A DNA stretch of 64,000 nt, from NCBI RefSeq assembly GCF_021869535.1, contig NW_026262734.1:98275285-98339284 (forward strand), written 5' to 3'. The notes below the pieces were generated by a model, which worked only from the letters and a program-made list of their open reading frames with translations, ran no database searches and was not told the DNA's origin. Of the stretch, positions 11,223-23,200 are shown piece after piece (the first letter of the stretch is position 1; every line of letters begins with the position of its first letter). Origin of the DNA: Mytilus californianus. Taxonomy: Eukaryota; Mollusca; Bivalvia; Mytilida; Mytilidae. Position numbers and translations under genes: made by a program.

Positions 11223-11969
11223 CAACTCGAAACCCGCTTGAAGAGAAGGGGCTACAAACACAAAACTATCCAAAAAGGCTTTCAGAAAGCGGAAACTATT
11301 CCAAGGAGTAAACTGTTAGAATACAAATATAAAAAGAAAAATAAAAGGACTCCATGTGTTCTTACTTACCACCCATCTCTCAAAAACAGCTTCGGTGTCA
11401 TTCGTGAGCATTGGAAAACAGTTGAAAAGAATTCCAAACTATCCAAGATTTTTCCCGAGCCTCCCATGATAGCTTTTAGGCAACCCAATAGTCTGCGTAA
11501 CCTGCTGGTGCGGGCTGAAGTGTCTGATAATAGAAGTACTTCTGGAGAATGTCGTTCGTGTGATGAAAAACGCTGCAAATGCTGCCTACAGATGCATCAC
11601 TCATCAACTTTTCACAGTAAGGCAACCGAAAATAACTATAAGATATTTTGCAATGTTAACTGCAAAAGTATGAATGTTATCTACATTCTAGAATGTTCGG
11701 TTTGTGGCCTCCAATATGTTGGTGAGTCAAAGCAGCCTTTCCACAAACGCCTCAATGGCCATAGGAGTGATATCTCTAAGAAGCCACTTCTCCCAGTTTC
11801 TCAGCATTTCAGACAGTCTGGTCACACACTTGATGACTTTAACCGCATGAAGATCCTAGTGATTGAACAGAACATTCACTGGAGTGATGCCCAGCGACAG
11901 GTTCGGGAAAGCTTTTGGATAAAGGAACTAAATGTACATCATCCAAACGGCATCAATAAAAAATACTAA
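11223..11969 (+). pseudogene. Penelope-like GIY-YIG endonuclease, truncated inverted copy
   Basis: The mirror copy of the last ~245 residues of the left-arm frame, with the translated sequence identical. It starts after the RT motif, so it has only the basic linker, the CRSCDEKRCKCC motif and the GIY-YIG domain (VIYILEC ... QYVGESK ... HKRLNGHRS). No ATG starts the frame. Identity to the other arm implies either recent formation or gene conversion between the arms. Confidence 0.85.
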
Positions 11970-12420
11970 GTTTTATTTTTCACTCATTTTGGGTTGTAAA
12001 TATACACAGTCACGTATATTTGAGTATTGAGTTTTGTTTTATATTATGATGTTCAGGATTTTGGATTAAATCAATAGACCAAAACTTACCTGTATTATTG
12101 AGCTATTTTTATACATATTATCAGTATTGTTAAAATAATTGACACCGAAGAAGGCTATTTGTTAAGCCGAAATATTTGTCAACACGATTTATTAACAACA
12201 TCTTCGTATAATACCATCTTATATTAGTATCGTTGTGCAAATCTCTAGACTTATATAATTTTTTCCTTATCTGCACAGTATCGTCTATTCTAGACGATCC
12301 GGTACATAGTAAATTTGCTGGTTGGTCCTTTTTATAGACTTCTATATATATATATATATATATAGATATGTACAGATCATGATTACCCTTACGGGGCAAC
12401 TGATAAAACGCCCGTTTTTA

Positions 12421-13015
12421 TTAGCTCAACTGACCCAAAGGGTCAAGTGATCTTTTCCCATCACATGGCGTCCGTCGTCCGTCGTCGTCCGTTAACTTTT
12501 ACAAAAATCTTCTCCTCTGAAACCACTTGGCCAAATTGAACCAAACTTGACCTTAATCATCCTTAGGGTCTCTAGTTTAAAAAAAATGTATCAAAAGACC
12601 CCGCCCACCAACCAAGATAGCCACCATGGCTAAAAATAGAACATGGGGGGGGGGGGGGGGGGTAAAATGTAGTTTATGGTTTATATCTCTGAAACTAAAG
12701 CATTTAGAGCAAATATGACAGGGTAAAAATTTTCAGACGAATCAGACTTCCCGTTGTTGGGATGCTGCCCCTGAATTGGTTATTTTCATGATTATTTTTC
12801 AGTTTTTGGTTATTCTCTTGAATATTATAATAGAAAGATATAAACTGTAGCAGCAAAAATGTTTAGACAAGTTAGATCTACAAATAAGTCAAATGACCGA
12901 AATTGTCAATTGACCCCTTAAGGAGTTATTGCCCTTTAAAGTCATTTCTGCAATTAAGTAATTTTTTTTAATCTTTTACAAAAAATCTTTCTCCTCTTAA
13001 TCTACTTGGCCAAAT
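12421..13015. repeat. Dispersed repeat with 'GTCCGTCGTCC' head
   Basis: Starts 'AGCTCAACTGACCCAAAGGG' and continues through 'GGCGTCCGTCGTCCGTCG' and 'AAAATCTTCTCCTCTGAAAC', a combination I recall as a frequent mollusc repeat. 'CTTGGCCAAATTGAA' near 12527 recurs in altered form near 13005. An uninterrupted run of 18 G lies at 12645-12662. It is inserted between the Penelope twin and the right palindrome array. Confidence 0.6.
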
Positions 13016-13025
13016 GAATTTTTAT

Positions 13026-13382
13026 GTCGTAATAACGATATAGTTTTCTCGTAATTACGCGATAATTATCTCGTAATTACGCGATAATTATCCCGTAATT
13101 ACGAGAGAAAACAGTTTCTTATCTCGTAATTACGCGATAGTTCTCTCGTAATTACGCGATACTTATATCGTTATTACGCGATAATTATCTCGTAATTACG
13201 AGATAAAACTATGATTATCTCGTAATTACGAGATAAAAATCTTATCTCGTAATTACGCGATAATTATCTCGTAATTACGAGATAAAACAATGATTATCTC
13301 GTAATAACGCGATAATTATCGCGTAATTACGAGATAATTATCGCGTAATTACGCGATAGTTGTCTCGTAATTACGAGATAAA
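13026..13382. repeat. CGTAATTACG palindrome array, right
   Basis: About 15 palindromic units with core CGTAATTACG and arms alternating between CTCG/CGAG and GCG/CGC forms. It ends directly at the A/T run of the right terminal inverted repeat. It is the longer partner of 9609-9748. Confidence 0.9.
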
Positions 13383-13506
13383 AAAAATTTTTTGTGACCC
13401 TAATAGGCTTTCGTACATTTTGAAGCGTACAAAAAGTTTTTAATAATATCAGATATTAAATTAAGACGCCGAAACAGGACATATGACGTCATACTGGTAT
13501 GTGCAA

Positions 13507-13984
13507 AATAGATATAAGAAGATGTGGTATGAGTGCCAATGAGACAACTCTCCATCCAAGTCAAAATTAAAAAAGTAGACCATTATAGGTCACAGTACGG
13601 TCTTCAACACGGAGCCTTGGCTCACACCGAACAGTAAGCTATAAAGGGCCCCAAAAAATTACTAGTGTAAAACCATTCAAACGGGAAAACCAACGGTCTA
13701 ATCTATATAAAAACGAGAAACGAGAAACACTTATGAACCACATCAACAAACGACAACTACTGAACATCAGATTCCTGACTTAGGACAGGTGCAAACAAAT
13801 GCAGCGGGTTTAAACGTTTTAATGGTACCAAACCTTCACCCCTTTTCCTGAAACAATAGTGTAACATCACAACATAGAAAGACACACTATAAAATATCAA
13901 CTGAAATAGCTTAACTCAATCAAAGGACATATTAACACCATTGAACATACACTGAACAAATAAATTTGACCTATGACACAATGT
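13507..13984 (+). repeat. Dispersed repeat R3, long copy
   Basis: Starts 'ATAAGAAGATGTGGTATGAG' and continues through 'TTCAACACGGAGCCTTGGCT', 'ATGCAGCGGGTTTAAACG' and 'CTTAACTCAATCAAAGGACA'. It aligns over nearly its full length with 37657-38161, both ending near 'AAATAAATAAACTAAGGG'. No protein-coding content is recognised, and the minus-strand frame at 13897-14115 is repeat-derived. Confidence 0.85.
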
Positions 13985-14297
13985 AAATACAAAATAAATA
14001 AACTAAGGGAAGAATAATAAAAGTAACATGTTATATCGGTAAGAAATGTTAAACAATTAAAGAAAAACAATATGCTCGAACAAAAATACCATCCATTTGC
14101 AATAACTTTAAACACAGGTAAATGAAAATAATTTTGTTGTTAGGTATACCTGTACAGTACCAATAGAGAAAGGAAATATTTTTACAAAATAAATAATTTT
14201 GAATACAAAATAAATAAACTAAGGGAAGAATAATAAAAGTAACATTTTATATCGGTAAGAAATGTTAAACAATTAAAGAAAAACAATATGCTCGAAA
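13985..14297 (+). repeat. 96-bp direct duplication, 217-bp spacing
   Basis: 13985-14080 and 14202-14297 are nearly identical, both running from AATACAAAATAAATAAACTA to CAATATGCTCGAA. The first copy continues straight from the end of repeat R3. Confidence 0.85.
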
Positions 14298-16084
14298 GGC
14301 TAGTTCAACTCGCGGACTTTTCTATTTAACACAAAGAGAATATATACAATTACAGAAATAGGTATAACAGCTCGTGAGAATTGAACGCTTGATATCAACT
14401 CTCGTTTTTATTATATTGAAATTAAAATACCTCGAGTTGATTTCATGCGATATCCAATTCTCACTCTTTATGAAACCTATAATTAATACGATTTCAAAAC
14501 ACAACTATTTTTTTCAATTTTTGATCCATTAAGCATTAAGATTGCTGATCAACTTCTGTTACATGACACTGGAATAAGAGTTTATGTTCGTACTCGTAGG
14601 ATTGCTCATACATTTCTCGTCTGTGACCTGTTTGTTCTCATAAGATTTGTTAATCTCCTTTTTGATCTGTGTGTTAGAGCTAAATGTGGTTTTTTTCAAC
14701 TCTTTTGCTGTGTTAGGTTTGAGCAAATCAACCAATCAGATTAAAATTAGTTTCATCTTCTTTTTTGTAGGCAAAGAATAACATAGATCTTTTATATTGT
14801 CATTAAAGCACACTTTTGTGCGTGTCTACATTATTTATGCCTGTGAATCAAAATAAAAAAAATATCCCGTGTCGAGTTTCCTGAAGGGTTTGTATTTAAG
14901 ATTTCTACAGCGTAACGCGAGTCCACATTTATGCATCTTCCAGATTCGTTCTCCAACACAGATCTTTACTAGACCGAATGTTATATAGTGATAGCGGTCT
15001 TTAACCGTTTGTTCGTTACTACGTTTGTCCCTGAATTAGTTCGTTCGTCTGTCCGTCCGTTTTTATATCCCCGATTGCTCCTCAATCGCATGACAAAATT
15101 GTTTTGAACCTTTCACGCAATCTTAGTCACATGATGTTCCATTGCATCTACTATTTTAATACTTCAGCCAATGAATTTTGGGGTTTACTTTTGCATGACA
15201 TGAACCTTGTCATATCCGCTCACTATAGTACTAACTTGTACCCTATTCTCTTCTCAAACTCGAAATCAATCTTTATAAAAAAAACTTTCTACGAATCTTC
15301 GACATTAAATGTCAATGTTTACCTTATTTTCAGTTGTTTTTATCTGAATTTGTTTTGGGGTTTCCCTTAGCAAATAAGGACTTACTCAAATCTGCGTTAT
15401 CTAGATAGGGGGAGGTATCCCTTTTGTATTCGAAACTTTTCTAACATCCTTTACTAAAATTTGTCAATTTCTCGGAATTTAACCATATAATGCATTTGCG
15501 CAACTTCTTACTTGGTTTTGATTCAATTTATTTTGGGTTTCTCTAAGAAAAACATGGACGTTGCTCTTGTTATATCTGCATGGGAGTACTTTTTTTGTAT
15601 CATGAACTCCTCTTATGTCCTCTATGAAATTTTTGGAAACTTTCTTCTCCAGGTTACTCCATTATGCATCTCCTGGGTATCATTTTGCTAGCTTTGCTTG
15701 CATTACCTATTATATTCTTTCAGAATTCAGATTTAGTGGGAATGTGTTTATATTTTCCTGTTAAATACTATCTTATTAGTTATTAGAATGCAAATACAAA
15801 AACGAGTTTCTGCAAGGAAAGCAAAATGGGTAACCCTATGATAAAAGGATGACACATTCAATGATTTGCTTTGGGAAAACCCCAAAAACTATCTGGATCA
15901 AAAGAAAAACAAAATCAGTGGTCCACAATGGTATAGTAAAGATTATGGGAAAGTTTCATCAAATTTTGACAAGCGTTACAGGTGCAAAAGCTGATACAAA
16001 CGTGAGACGGAAGCGTGAATGGACCACCAACAACACTAAAACATAGATATATGAAGCAATTAAGAAAATAATAAACTTATCATA
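14298..16084. other. No supported gene
   Basis: AT-rich. An imperfect ~30-bp inverted repeat (about 14374-14402 and 14433-14462, with ATCAACTCTCG opposite CGAGTTGAT) can form a hairpin. Open frames at 15104-15370 (88 codons) and 15849-16046 (65 codons) have no recognised domain. A CT-rich 'GTCTGTCCGTCCGT' stretch lies near 15050. Confidence 0.35.
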
Positions 16085-16213
16085 GATACCAGGATTATAA
16101 TTGTGTATGTTAGACGCGCGATTCATCTACACAAGACTCATCAGTGGCGCTCGAATAAAAAAAAAGTTATAAGGGCCAAATAAAGTACGAAGTTTTAAAG
16201 TATTGAGGACTTT
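16085..16213 (-). repeat. Dispersed repeat R1 copy
   Basis: Minus-strand copy with 'ACACAAGACTCATCAGTG' and 'AATAAAGTACGAAGTTTTAA', the reverse complement of the family hallmark. Confidence 0.7.
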
Positions 16214-16504
16214 AAAGTTTTGTAAACAGTTCATTTATAATTATGACGATATCATTGATAATTCATGTCAACTCAAAAGTGCTGATTACTGGGTTGGGTA
16301 TAAACTAGATGCTCTGAAGAGCTTCTGTCTCTCACCTACGTCTATATGCATTTTAAACAATGGAAACTCGTGACAAAAATTTCTATTTTGTTAACCTGTA
16401 TTGTTGATCATTTTTCTGTTTTCATTATTAATTTTTTTTTTAAATTAACTGTTTTATGTTTTCTATACACGACAAAATCATCCGATTAATGTTTTTAACA
16501 CTGC

Positions 16505-16850
16505 CATATAAGCGGTGGTTTGGCTAGCCATACAACCAGGTTCAACCCACCATTTTTTCTTAAAATGTCCTGTACCAAGTCAGGAATATGGCAGTTGTTA
16601 TCAAATAGTTCGTTTCTATGTATGTTGGCGTTTGTTTTTGTTGCAGTTCAGTGTTTCTGTTGTTCCGTTGTTTTCCTCGGTTTAAGTTTGTAACGCGGAT
16701 TTGTTTTCTCTTAATCGATTTATGGCTTTTGAACAGCGGTATACTAGTGTTGCCTTTATTTTCCCCCCTAATTGTACCAATTGTAAGCTTGAGTTTACTT
16801 CTTTTTGTTGTCTTAGATGACCAAGTACCTGAATGTCCTTTAATAGAGTA
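16505..16850 (+). repeat. Dispersed repeat R4 copy
   Basis: Shares 'TTTGGCTAGCCATACAACCA', 'AGTCAGGAATATGGCAGTTG' and 'CGCGGATTTGTTTTC' with 44408-44697. The open frames on both strands across it (16560-16931, 16618-16851) come from the repeat. Confidence 0.8.
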
Positions 16851-17143
16851 GGTAACCTGTAGAAAAATTATATATTCCGGAGTCAAAGGTCGGTAATATG
16901 AAAATAGTCTAATGGTTTTTTCGGATATCAAGTTCCGAAATTAAATACCACATTTCGAATTTCAATCATAAGGTATTGAATCTGGAAATTCCTTTCTGTA
17001 CCAATTTCATCTTTTTGTTTAGATTAGATATTGAGTGTAAACCGACATGTACTGTTGTTCCATTTTTATAAAAAGTGTTTTATTTTCAATCCACCTAATT
17101 ATTACTATTCTTAGTCAAGATTATTATCTGTTTGTACTTTCAG

Positions 17144-17290
17144 AGTGCTATAAAAGGTCTGCCAGGAATTTCGGACAATGCAAGTCTTTTGGACGTATTG
17201 TTTGTGCTCAAGAAGCCTTTTTACATATATGCGAACAAAGAGACTGTATAGATTGTTGTGATGGCTTATCGGGACCGAACTGTGACATAG
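17144..17290 (+). CDS. Exon: cysteine-rich, ShKT-like
   Basis: A 49-codon phase 1-1 exon, with acceptor TTTGTACTTTCAG and donor G/GTATAC. Cysteine spacing is C-x10-C-x7-C-x8-C-x4-C-x2-CC-x7-C. The first six fit the general ShKT layout (last three closely spaced, as in [10 protein letters not shown]), and the final CDGLSGPNC resembles the last loop of an EGF domain. It differs clearly from the standard EGF exons downstream. It could be a diverged EGF-like fold instead of ShKT. It is the first exon I can support. Confidence 0.65.
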
Positions 17291-20200
17291 GTATACAAAA
17301 ATTACAGGTAGAAAAGTTCCTAAAACCAACTTAATTAACAGTGACATTTATTACAGAGTGTAATCAGTTGGACACTTATATAGAATAAAATATTGTTGCA
17401 GCCATCGTTAAAAGTAAAATTTTACTACGCAACAGATTTCCTGACAGCGTTGCACAATGAATTATTAACTTTAGAAAAGCAGTCTAATTGTAAAATGTTT
17501 AGAATGGTGTGATTCCTTTTTTGGCAAACTTGGTTGGTATTGATCATGTTAATAAAAGGAGATGTGGTGTAAATGTCAACGTGACAGCAACCCAAACGAT
17601 AAAATTTTGAAAAAAAACGTCTAAAGGCCAGCTTACAGACTTCAATAGCAGCTATAATATCTGTAGTCTGTCAATTTTTATTATGCTTATATTTGAGAAA
17701 TATAAATAGGTTTTGGCAGTGATTAAATAAATGATTTATTCAAGGACGTCAAAAATAATGTACTAAGTAATCTTATAGTCATCGTTACTCAAAAAGTGCG
17801 TTCAACATTGAATATTACGGTTTGAACGTCATCCGGGATTTCTAAGAAAGGCCATTTTTCCTGATCTGATCTCATTTTACAAGGTCACATGATTACGTCA
17901 AAAGGTTAAGCATGATTTGGATCAACAACACGTCGAATGAATGCAATATCAACATATCGGTTATAATATATATGCATTACATTTGCAGCAGGATGAAGGA
18001 TTAAAATAGAGAAATGATCGAATATTTAAAAAAGGAATCTGTTTAAATAATTCCATTTAATTCGAGTATGAAAACGACTTGGTAGATATAACTGAGCGTT
18101 TGCTAAAGACCGAGTGTGATTCCGGCAATTACAATTTTATAAATTTCTACAGTTTCATCGAGGGACTAAAATGTCATTGCCCAATAAAGAGCAAAGGGAA
18201 GTTATGATATATCAAAGTATCTTTTTTTTTGTGTTAATGCCTTGGGTATAACAATTTTCACGTTTCATCTGAGAATTATATTCATAAAGACACTAAGAAA
18301 ACTGAAATCCAGATATATGAATGAATTGCAGCTACCAAATATACAAAAGTAATTTTTTTATTTTCCCTGTTTAAGCTGGACAGGAATGTATTTACCCATT
18401 AAGGGTTCAGTAGAAACCGTATTTGACTCTGTGGCCGCTATCTCGGAAATCCAAGATTACGTAATGCCCTTTTGATTTTGATATTTTTTTAAAGTGAAGA
18501 TTGGACTGTTTGCATTTAAATCTAAAGTAAAGATTGGTTCATATTTTCAGGATTCGGATTAAGTTTGACTTCAAAAAAGTTAAATAACAAAAATACCGAA
18601 CTCCAAGGAAAATTCAAAATGGAAAGTCCCTTATCAAAAATCAAAAGCTCAAACACATCAAACGAATGGAAAACAACTGTCCTATTCCTGACTTGGCACA
18701 GGCATTTCCTTATGTAGAAAATGTTTTTTTGTTTACACTGAACAATAAGAACCAAAGGATGTGTGGCAACAACCAACAACACAAAATAAAGGCTAATAGT
18801 TCCATATAGACTCCCACTTCGTAACCTTCTACGACAAGTTTTGACTGACAAAATAAGTTAACCTTGTTAAAATAAGATTACTTATAAAAGTAGTGCCATA
18901 GACGTGTCACTTAAATCATGTCACTACCAAAGCATTGGCTATTAACATGACGATTATAAAATATTGATAATCGACCTGCAGACGTATAGACCCTATGGTA
19001 GCAAACTTTAGGCTAATATTTGAAAACATTTGGGGTATGACGGTTTTCACAACAATTAAATCAATCAACCTTTGAATGATTGGTGAGGCACAGTAATGTA
19101 TTTTGAGATGCCACTCTCTCGACGTTTATTTTAGTGTTTTTATATCATTATAATATTTGAGGTAAATAGTTTTAATTCATAGTTTGTCTTTATATATGCA
19201 AATTCATTCCTTTTCTTCAAGTATTTCAAATCCAATGTACAAGATAATTCATGGATCCATTAATGTTTAAACGGATGTGATATTCAAAATTAATAACCCA
19301 GAATTTGAAGTAGACTTGTAATGCCTAGCTCTATACTACTTATAATGTTTCAAATTAACAATACTTTCTTTTTTATTTATGTTTGGTTTTTATATATAAA
19401 TTATTGTTTGCCAAATCCATGTTATAACGGTGCCAATTGTACAGATCATCCATGGTTTTACACTTGTTTCTGTCGAGCTGGTTACACTGGAAGAAATTGT
19501 GAAACAGGTGAATAGTTTTTTACATTAAATTATAGGCATGGTTTCAATGTATCTAAATTGAAGCCAATATTAATTCATGATATTAATTATGTATTCGAAA
19601 TTTATGAGACATGGTTATTGAAAATGGAACAAATATCAATAAAAAATCACAGACAAAGTTGTCAACATTTACAGGACAGGTCATCATACAGCTTACAACA
19701 ATTATTGATTGATGTTTTCCTTACGCGGCATTAGCGCAAAAAAAGGCTATATCGCGGCGAACTTTCAACAATAGGCAAAGCCCATACCATAAAGAAAGTA
19801 TTTAAGTCCCCATGATGATACAATGAGTTTTAATTCAAAACAGAAAATCACCTACATGTTTGCATGAACAATTAACGAAAAATAACTATAACAGACATCA
19901 ACCAACGGCATCCACTGAATTACAGACTACAGACTAGGGACAGTCACATAAAGAAAAGGACAGGTTTAAATATGTTGGTGAACATAAACGCAAACTACAA
20001 ACATTAGTCGTAAAGGCCTTGATTCCTAATATATATTTACTTAGAACCACAAAAACAATTAAGGAAAAGTCAAAAGACTCAAAGTACCTGTCAAAGCTAC
20101 TCGCAATTACTGAACGCTAGTTCAAAGGCAAATTTCAACAAATGAATGAACTATGTTTTTTCAGACTAAAATGTCAATGTTTACACCTCTTTTTTTTATT

Positions 20201-23200
20201 GACAAATCTAACACGTTCCTCTGAATCAGTTTAAACAAAGAAATTCAATGCTCATCACATAAGTTGAGTGTCACCCTAAATCATTGTGTAAATTGTTTTT
20301 TTAACATTTTTTTTAACATATTTTTGATTCCACTGTACAATATAATATTTTTATATTTATAATAGATGTAATATTCAACATCTGTAACCAAGAATTAGAA
20401 CTAGAGTTATAATGCCTTAGCCTGTACTGCTTATTATAATTTACAGTGGTTACAATGCATGTAAGTAGAAGCAAAAATTAATGCATGATAAAGTTATGTT
20501 TATGAAATCAAAGAGACCGGGCATGATTGCAAATTAGACAACTGTCAATTAAAAACCACAAGATAAAGATGTGAACAATTACAGGGTTGGTCATCATAAA
20601 GCTTACAACAACTGACAAAACCGAAACCGTATAGTATATATAAAAGGCCCCGATATGTCATTCGATGACAACAATTAGAAACAATTCAAAGATAAAACAA
20701 ATAGCATTATTGCATGTTTGCATTACGAATTAACGAACAATGATTAGGACATACAATAATCTACGACAAGCATTGAATTACCAACTCCTGTCTAGGGACA
20801 TTCCCATAAAGAATATGGCAGGTTTATACATGTAAGTGAGATCTCAACCACCCCTTTCACCTCAGCCAACACAACATAAGCTATGCGGTATGGGTGTTGC
20901 TCATTGTTGAAGGTCGAACGGTGACCTACAGTTTTTAACTTCTATGTCATTTGGTTTCTGGTGCAGATTTCTCTCATTAGCAAGCATATTACATCTTCTT
21001 ATTATTATAAAAGCAAACTGTAAACATAAGAAGAAAATGTCTTCATTCATCAGGTCGTTGTAAAACAGCACATTCACAACTAACGAGCCTAAGATTACTA
21101 GCAGTTAGTCAAAACTATTTCAACGCCCAAATTCAACCTATAAAAAAACAATGTTATTCTAGACTAAATTGACAATCACTTCATTTCCAACTGATATAAA
21201 TATTAAGTTTACACGTAATAAGCAGTCTGAAAAACATGATATTGTGTAAAGCAAAGGTATGTGTATCATTTAGATGTAGGATCATGTTTAGTTTTGCATC
21301 AAAATATCAAGAATTAAATAAATGTAAGTACCTATAGAGACAGTATCCAAAGATCTCATTACAATCTAATAATCTTTTAGAAATGTTTCTTCATAGGGCC
21401 AATACGTATCACACTTAAGGAGCTCTGTGAACAACATCAACGTCAAATTAAGACGTCATATCACGTCTATATTATGAATTTTACACGTACAGAGCATCTT
21501 CCTAACCAATTCTCGTACATACATGTATGACAGAATTAAGTAACGATTTAAGTTATTTATGGTAAAAAAATACTTAACATAATACTTTATACATAGATAT
21601 AATTCACTAAAATTTACGTCACACCAGAGAAGGGTATGGCGAAAGAATGTAAAATAAATAAGGCACAATAGGAAAGGGTACATGTAAATCGCATCTTTTG
21701 TATTCATTTTGTATAGTTAACTTTGTAAATTAAAACATCCCATTCAAAAATGGACAACTATTGCTATAAATATTATATGTATCTTAATACCGGATCCCTG
21801 TGGTTAATTTCCGCAGTAAAAAGGATGACTTTTGATTATCTAAAGAAATAATATCATCAAGATTATTATTTTTTTTATTAAAAGAAATTAAGACCAGTCT
21901 TAGCTGCGGTTTTCAAAAACTATTCATTACAACGCATGAACAAGTTTGCTTTTAAAAAGGGGCGTTATTTATGCCCATATGAATACATATAACTTGTCGA
22001 TACAATTTATAGCTAAAACGCAGATGTGTTTTCATCCTCGTTCGTTGGTCTCTTGTAAATAATTGTCTCATTGATTATCATTCCACATCTCTTTGTTTTT
22101 ATATTGACATTGTAAACAAGAAATGTTACTTACATGAGCCACACGACGGGTGCAACATGTGGAGCAGGATCTGCGTACCCTTCCGGAGCACCTGCGATCA
22201 CCCAGGTTTTGTTGGGGTTCGTGTGGCTCAGTCTTTAGTTCGTATGCTGTATTTTGAATACTGTTGTTTGTCGTTTCGTCGTTTTTTGCCATGACATTGT
22301 CAGTTTGTTTTCGACTTACCCCTTCTTTTGCATTTCTTTTATATCTTTAACAATTTCATCGCAGTTCCAGTGAGTATATACAGAATATTCATCTTTTTCA
22401 TTACACTGGAAGGCCTTTTTATGGGTTGCAGCATATAGATAGTATTTTTTACTGCTTTATTACAATATTTAATAATAACTTATGAAATGGTACTCTGAGG
22501 ACTAGTTAAAAGGACAGGTAGGTTAGTTATGGTTCACTTAAAAGAACCCTAGATGACGTGATATTTTTTTGTTGTCTAAAATCCCAATACATAGTAAGAC
22601 CCTTCAAACGTTTAAAGGTGGCTTCAAGCTATGATGGTGATGGTCTGGTTTATGCGATCATTCAACACCTGTAGCCAAGAATTAGAACTAGAGTTATAAT
22701 GCCTTAGCCTGTACTGCTTATTATAATTTAGTGAAGTATATCATTTAACTATTAATGTGTGGTTTTAAGATATTAATGACTGCTTACCAAATCCATGTCA
22801 TAATGGTGCCAACTGTACAGATCAAACAGGGTCTTATAGATGTTCCTGTCGAGCTGGTTACACTGGAACAAATTGTGAAACAGGTAAGTAAATTTTTGAA
22901 ATCAAGTTATAGTTGTATTTGACAAACCTTTCGGAATTTGGATCCCCAATGCTCTTCAACTTCGTACTTTATTTGACCTTTTTTAACTTTTTTTTATACG
23001 AGCGTCACTGATGAGTCTTTTGTAGACGAAGCGCGTGTCTGGTCGGCAACATTTTGGGCCTATTGTTTGTGATGAGTCTATTTACAACCACTAGGTTGAT
23101 GCCACTGCTGGTGGAGGTTTCGTTGCCGAGGGTATCACCAACCACGTAGACATGCATGAATTATCATTAATATGGTCATAGTTAGAAATTAACTGTTTAC

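Larger units (their letters stand above)
9775..12257. mobile_element. Penelope-like retroelement, inverted twin copies
   Basis: Two arms, 9775-10822 and 11210-12257 (1,048 bp each), are reverse complements with only one substitution noticed (a silent CCA/CCC proline codon, near 10549 and 11483). They flank a 387-bp spacer that belongs to the left copy. Each arm codes outward for the C-terminal part of a Penelope-like element, with a cysteine motif and a GIY-YIG endonuclease. The left copy also keeps the end of the reverse transcriptase. The 5' ends meet head to head near 11200, and outer ends abut TA-rich DNA. Both copies are 5'-truncated, so neither can move by itself. Confidence 0.85.
9573..13415. 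mobile_element. Composite TIR element with nested insertions
   Basis: Perfect 28-bp terminal inverted repeats at 9573-9600 and 13388-13415, beginning TACGAAAGCCTATTAGGGTC. CATTTT lies directly outside both ends (9567-9572 and 13416-13421), a likely target-site duplication. Inside each end is an array of palindromes built on CGTAATTACG (9609-9748 and 13026-13382). Between them lie a Penelope-like twin element (9775-12257) and another dispersed repeat (12421-13015). No DDE-type transposase is seen. The simplest reading is a small foldback-type element later enlarged by nested insertions. Confidence 0.75.

Noticed and set aside
15104..15370. Possible 5' exon with a hydrophobic stretch for the EGF/Ig gene
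   Set aside because: It has no signal-peptide-like start followed by a phase-1 donor, and its composition matches the background. The real 5' exon was not identified.
16560..16931. 123-codon minus-strand frame
   Set aside because: It lies across a dispersed repeat that recurs at 44408-44697 with stops and changes, so it is not a conserved protein.
18522..18851. 109-codon minus-strand frame in the first intron
   Set aside because: The sequence looks like a dispersed mussel-type repeat, and no domain or splice context supports it.
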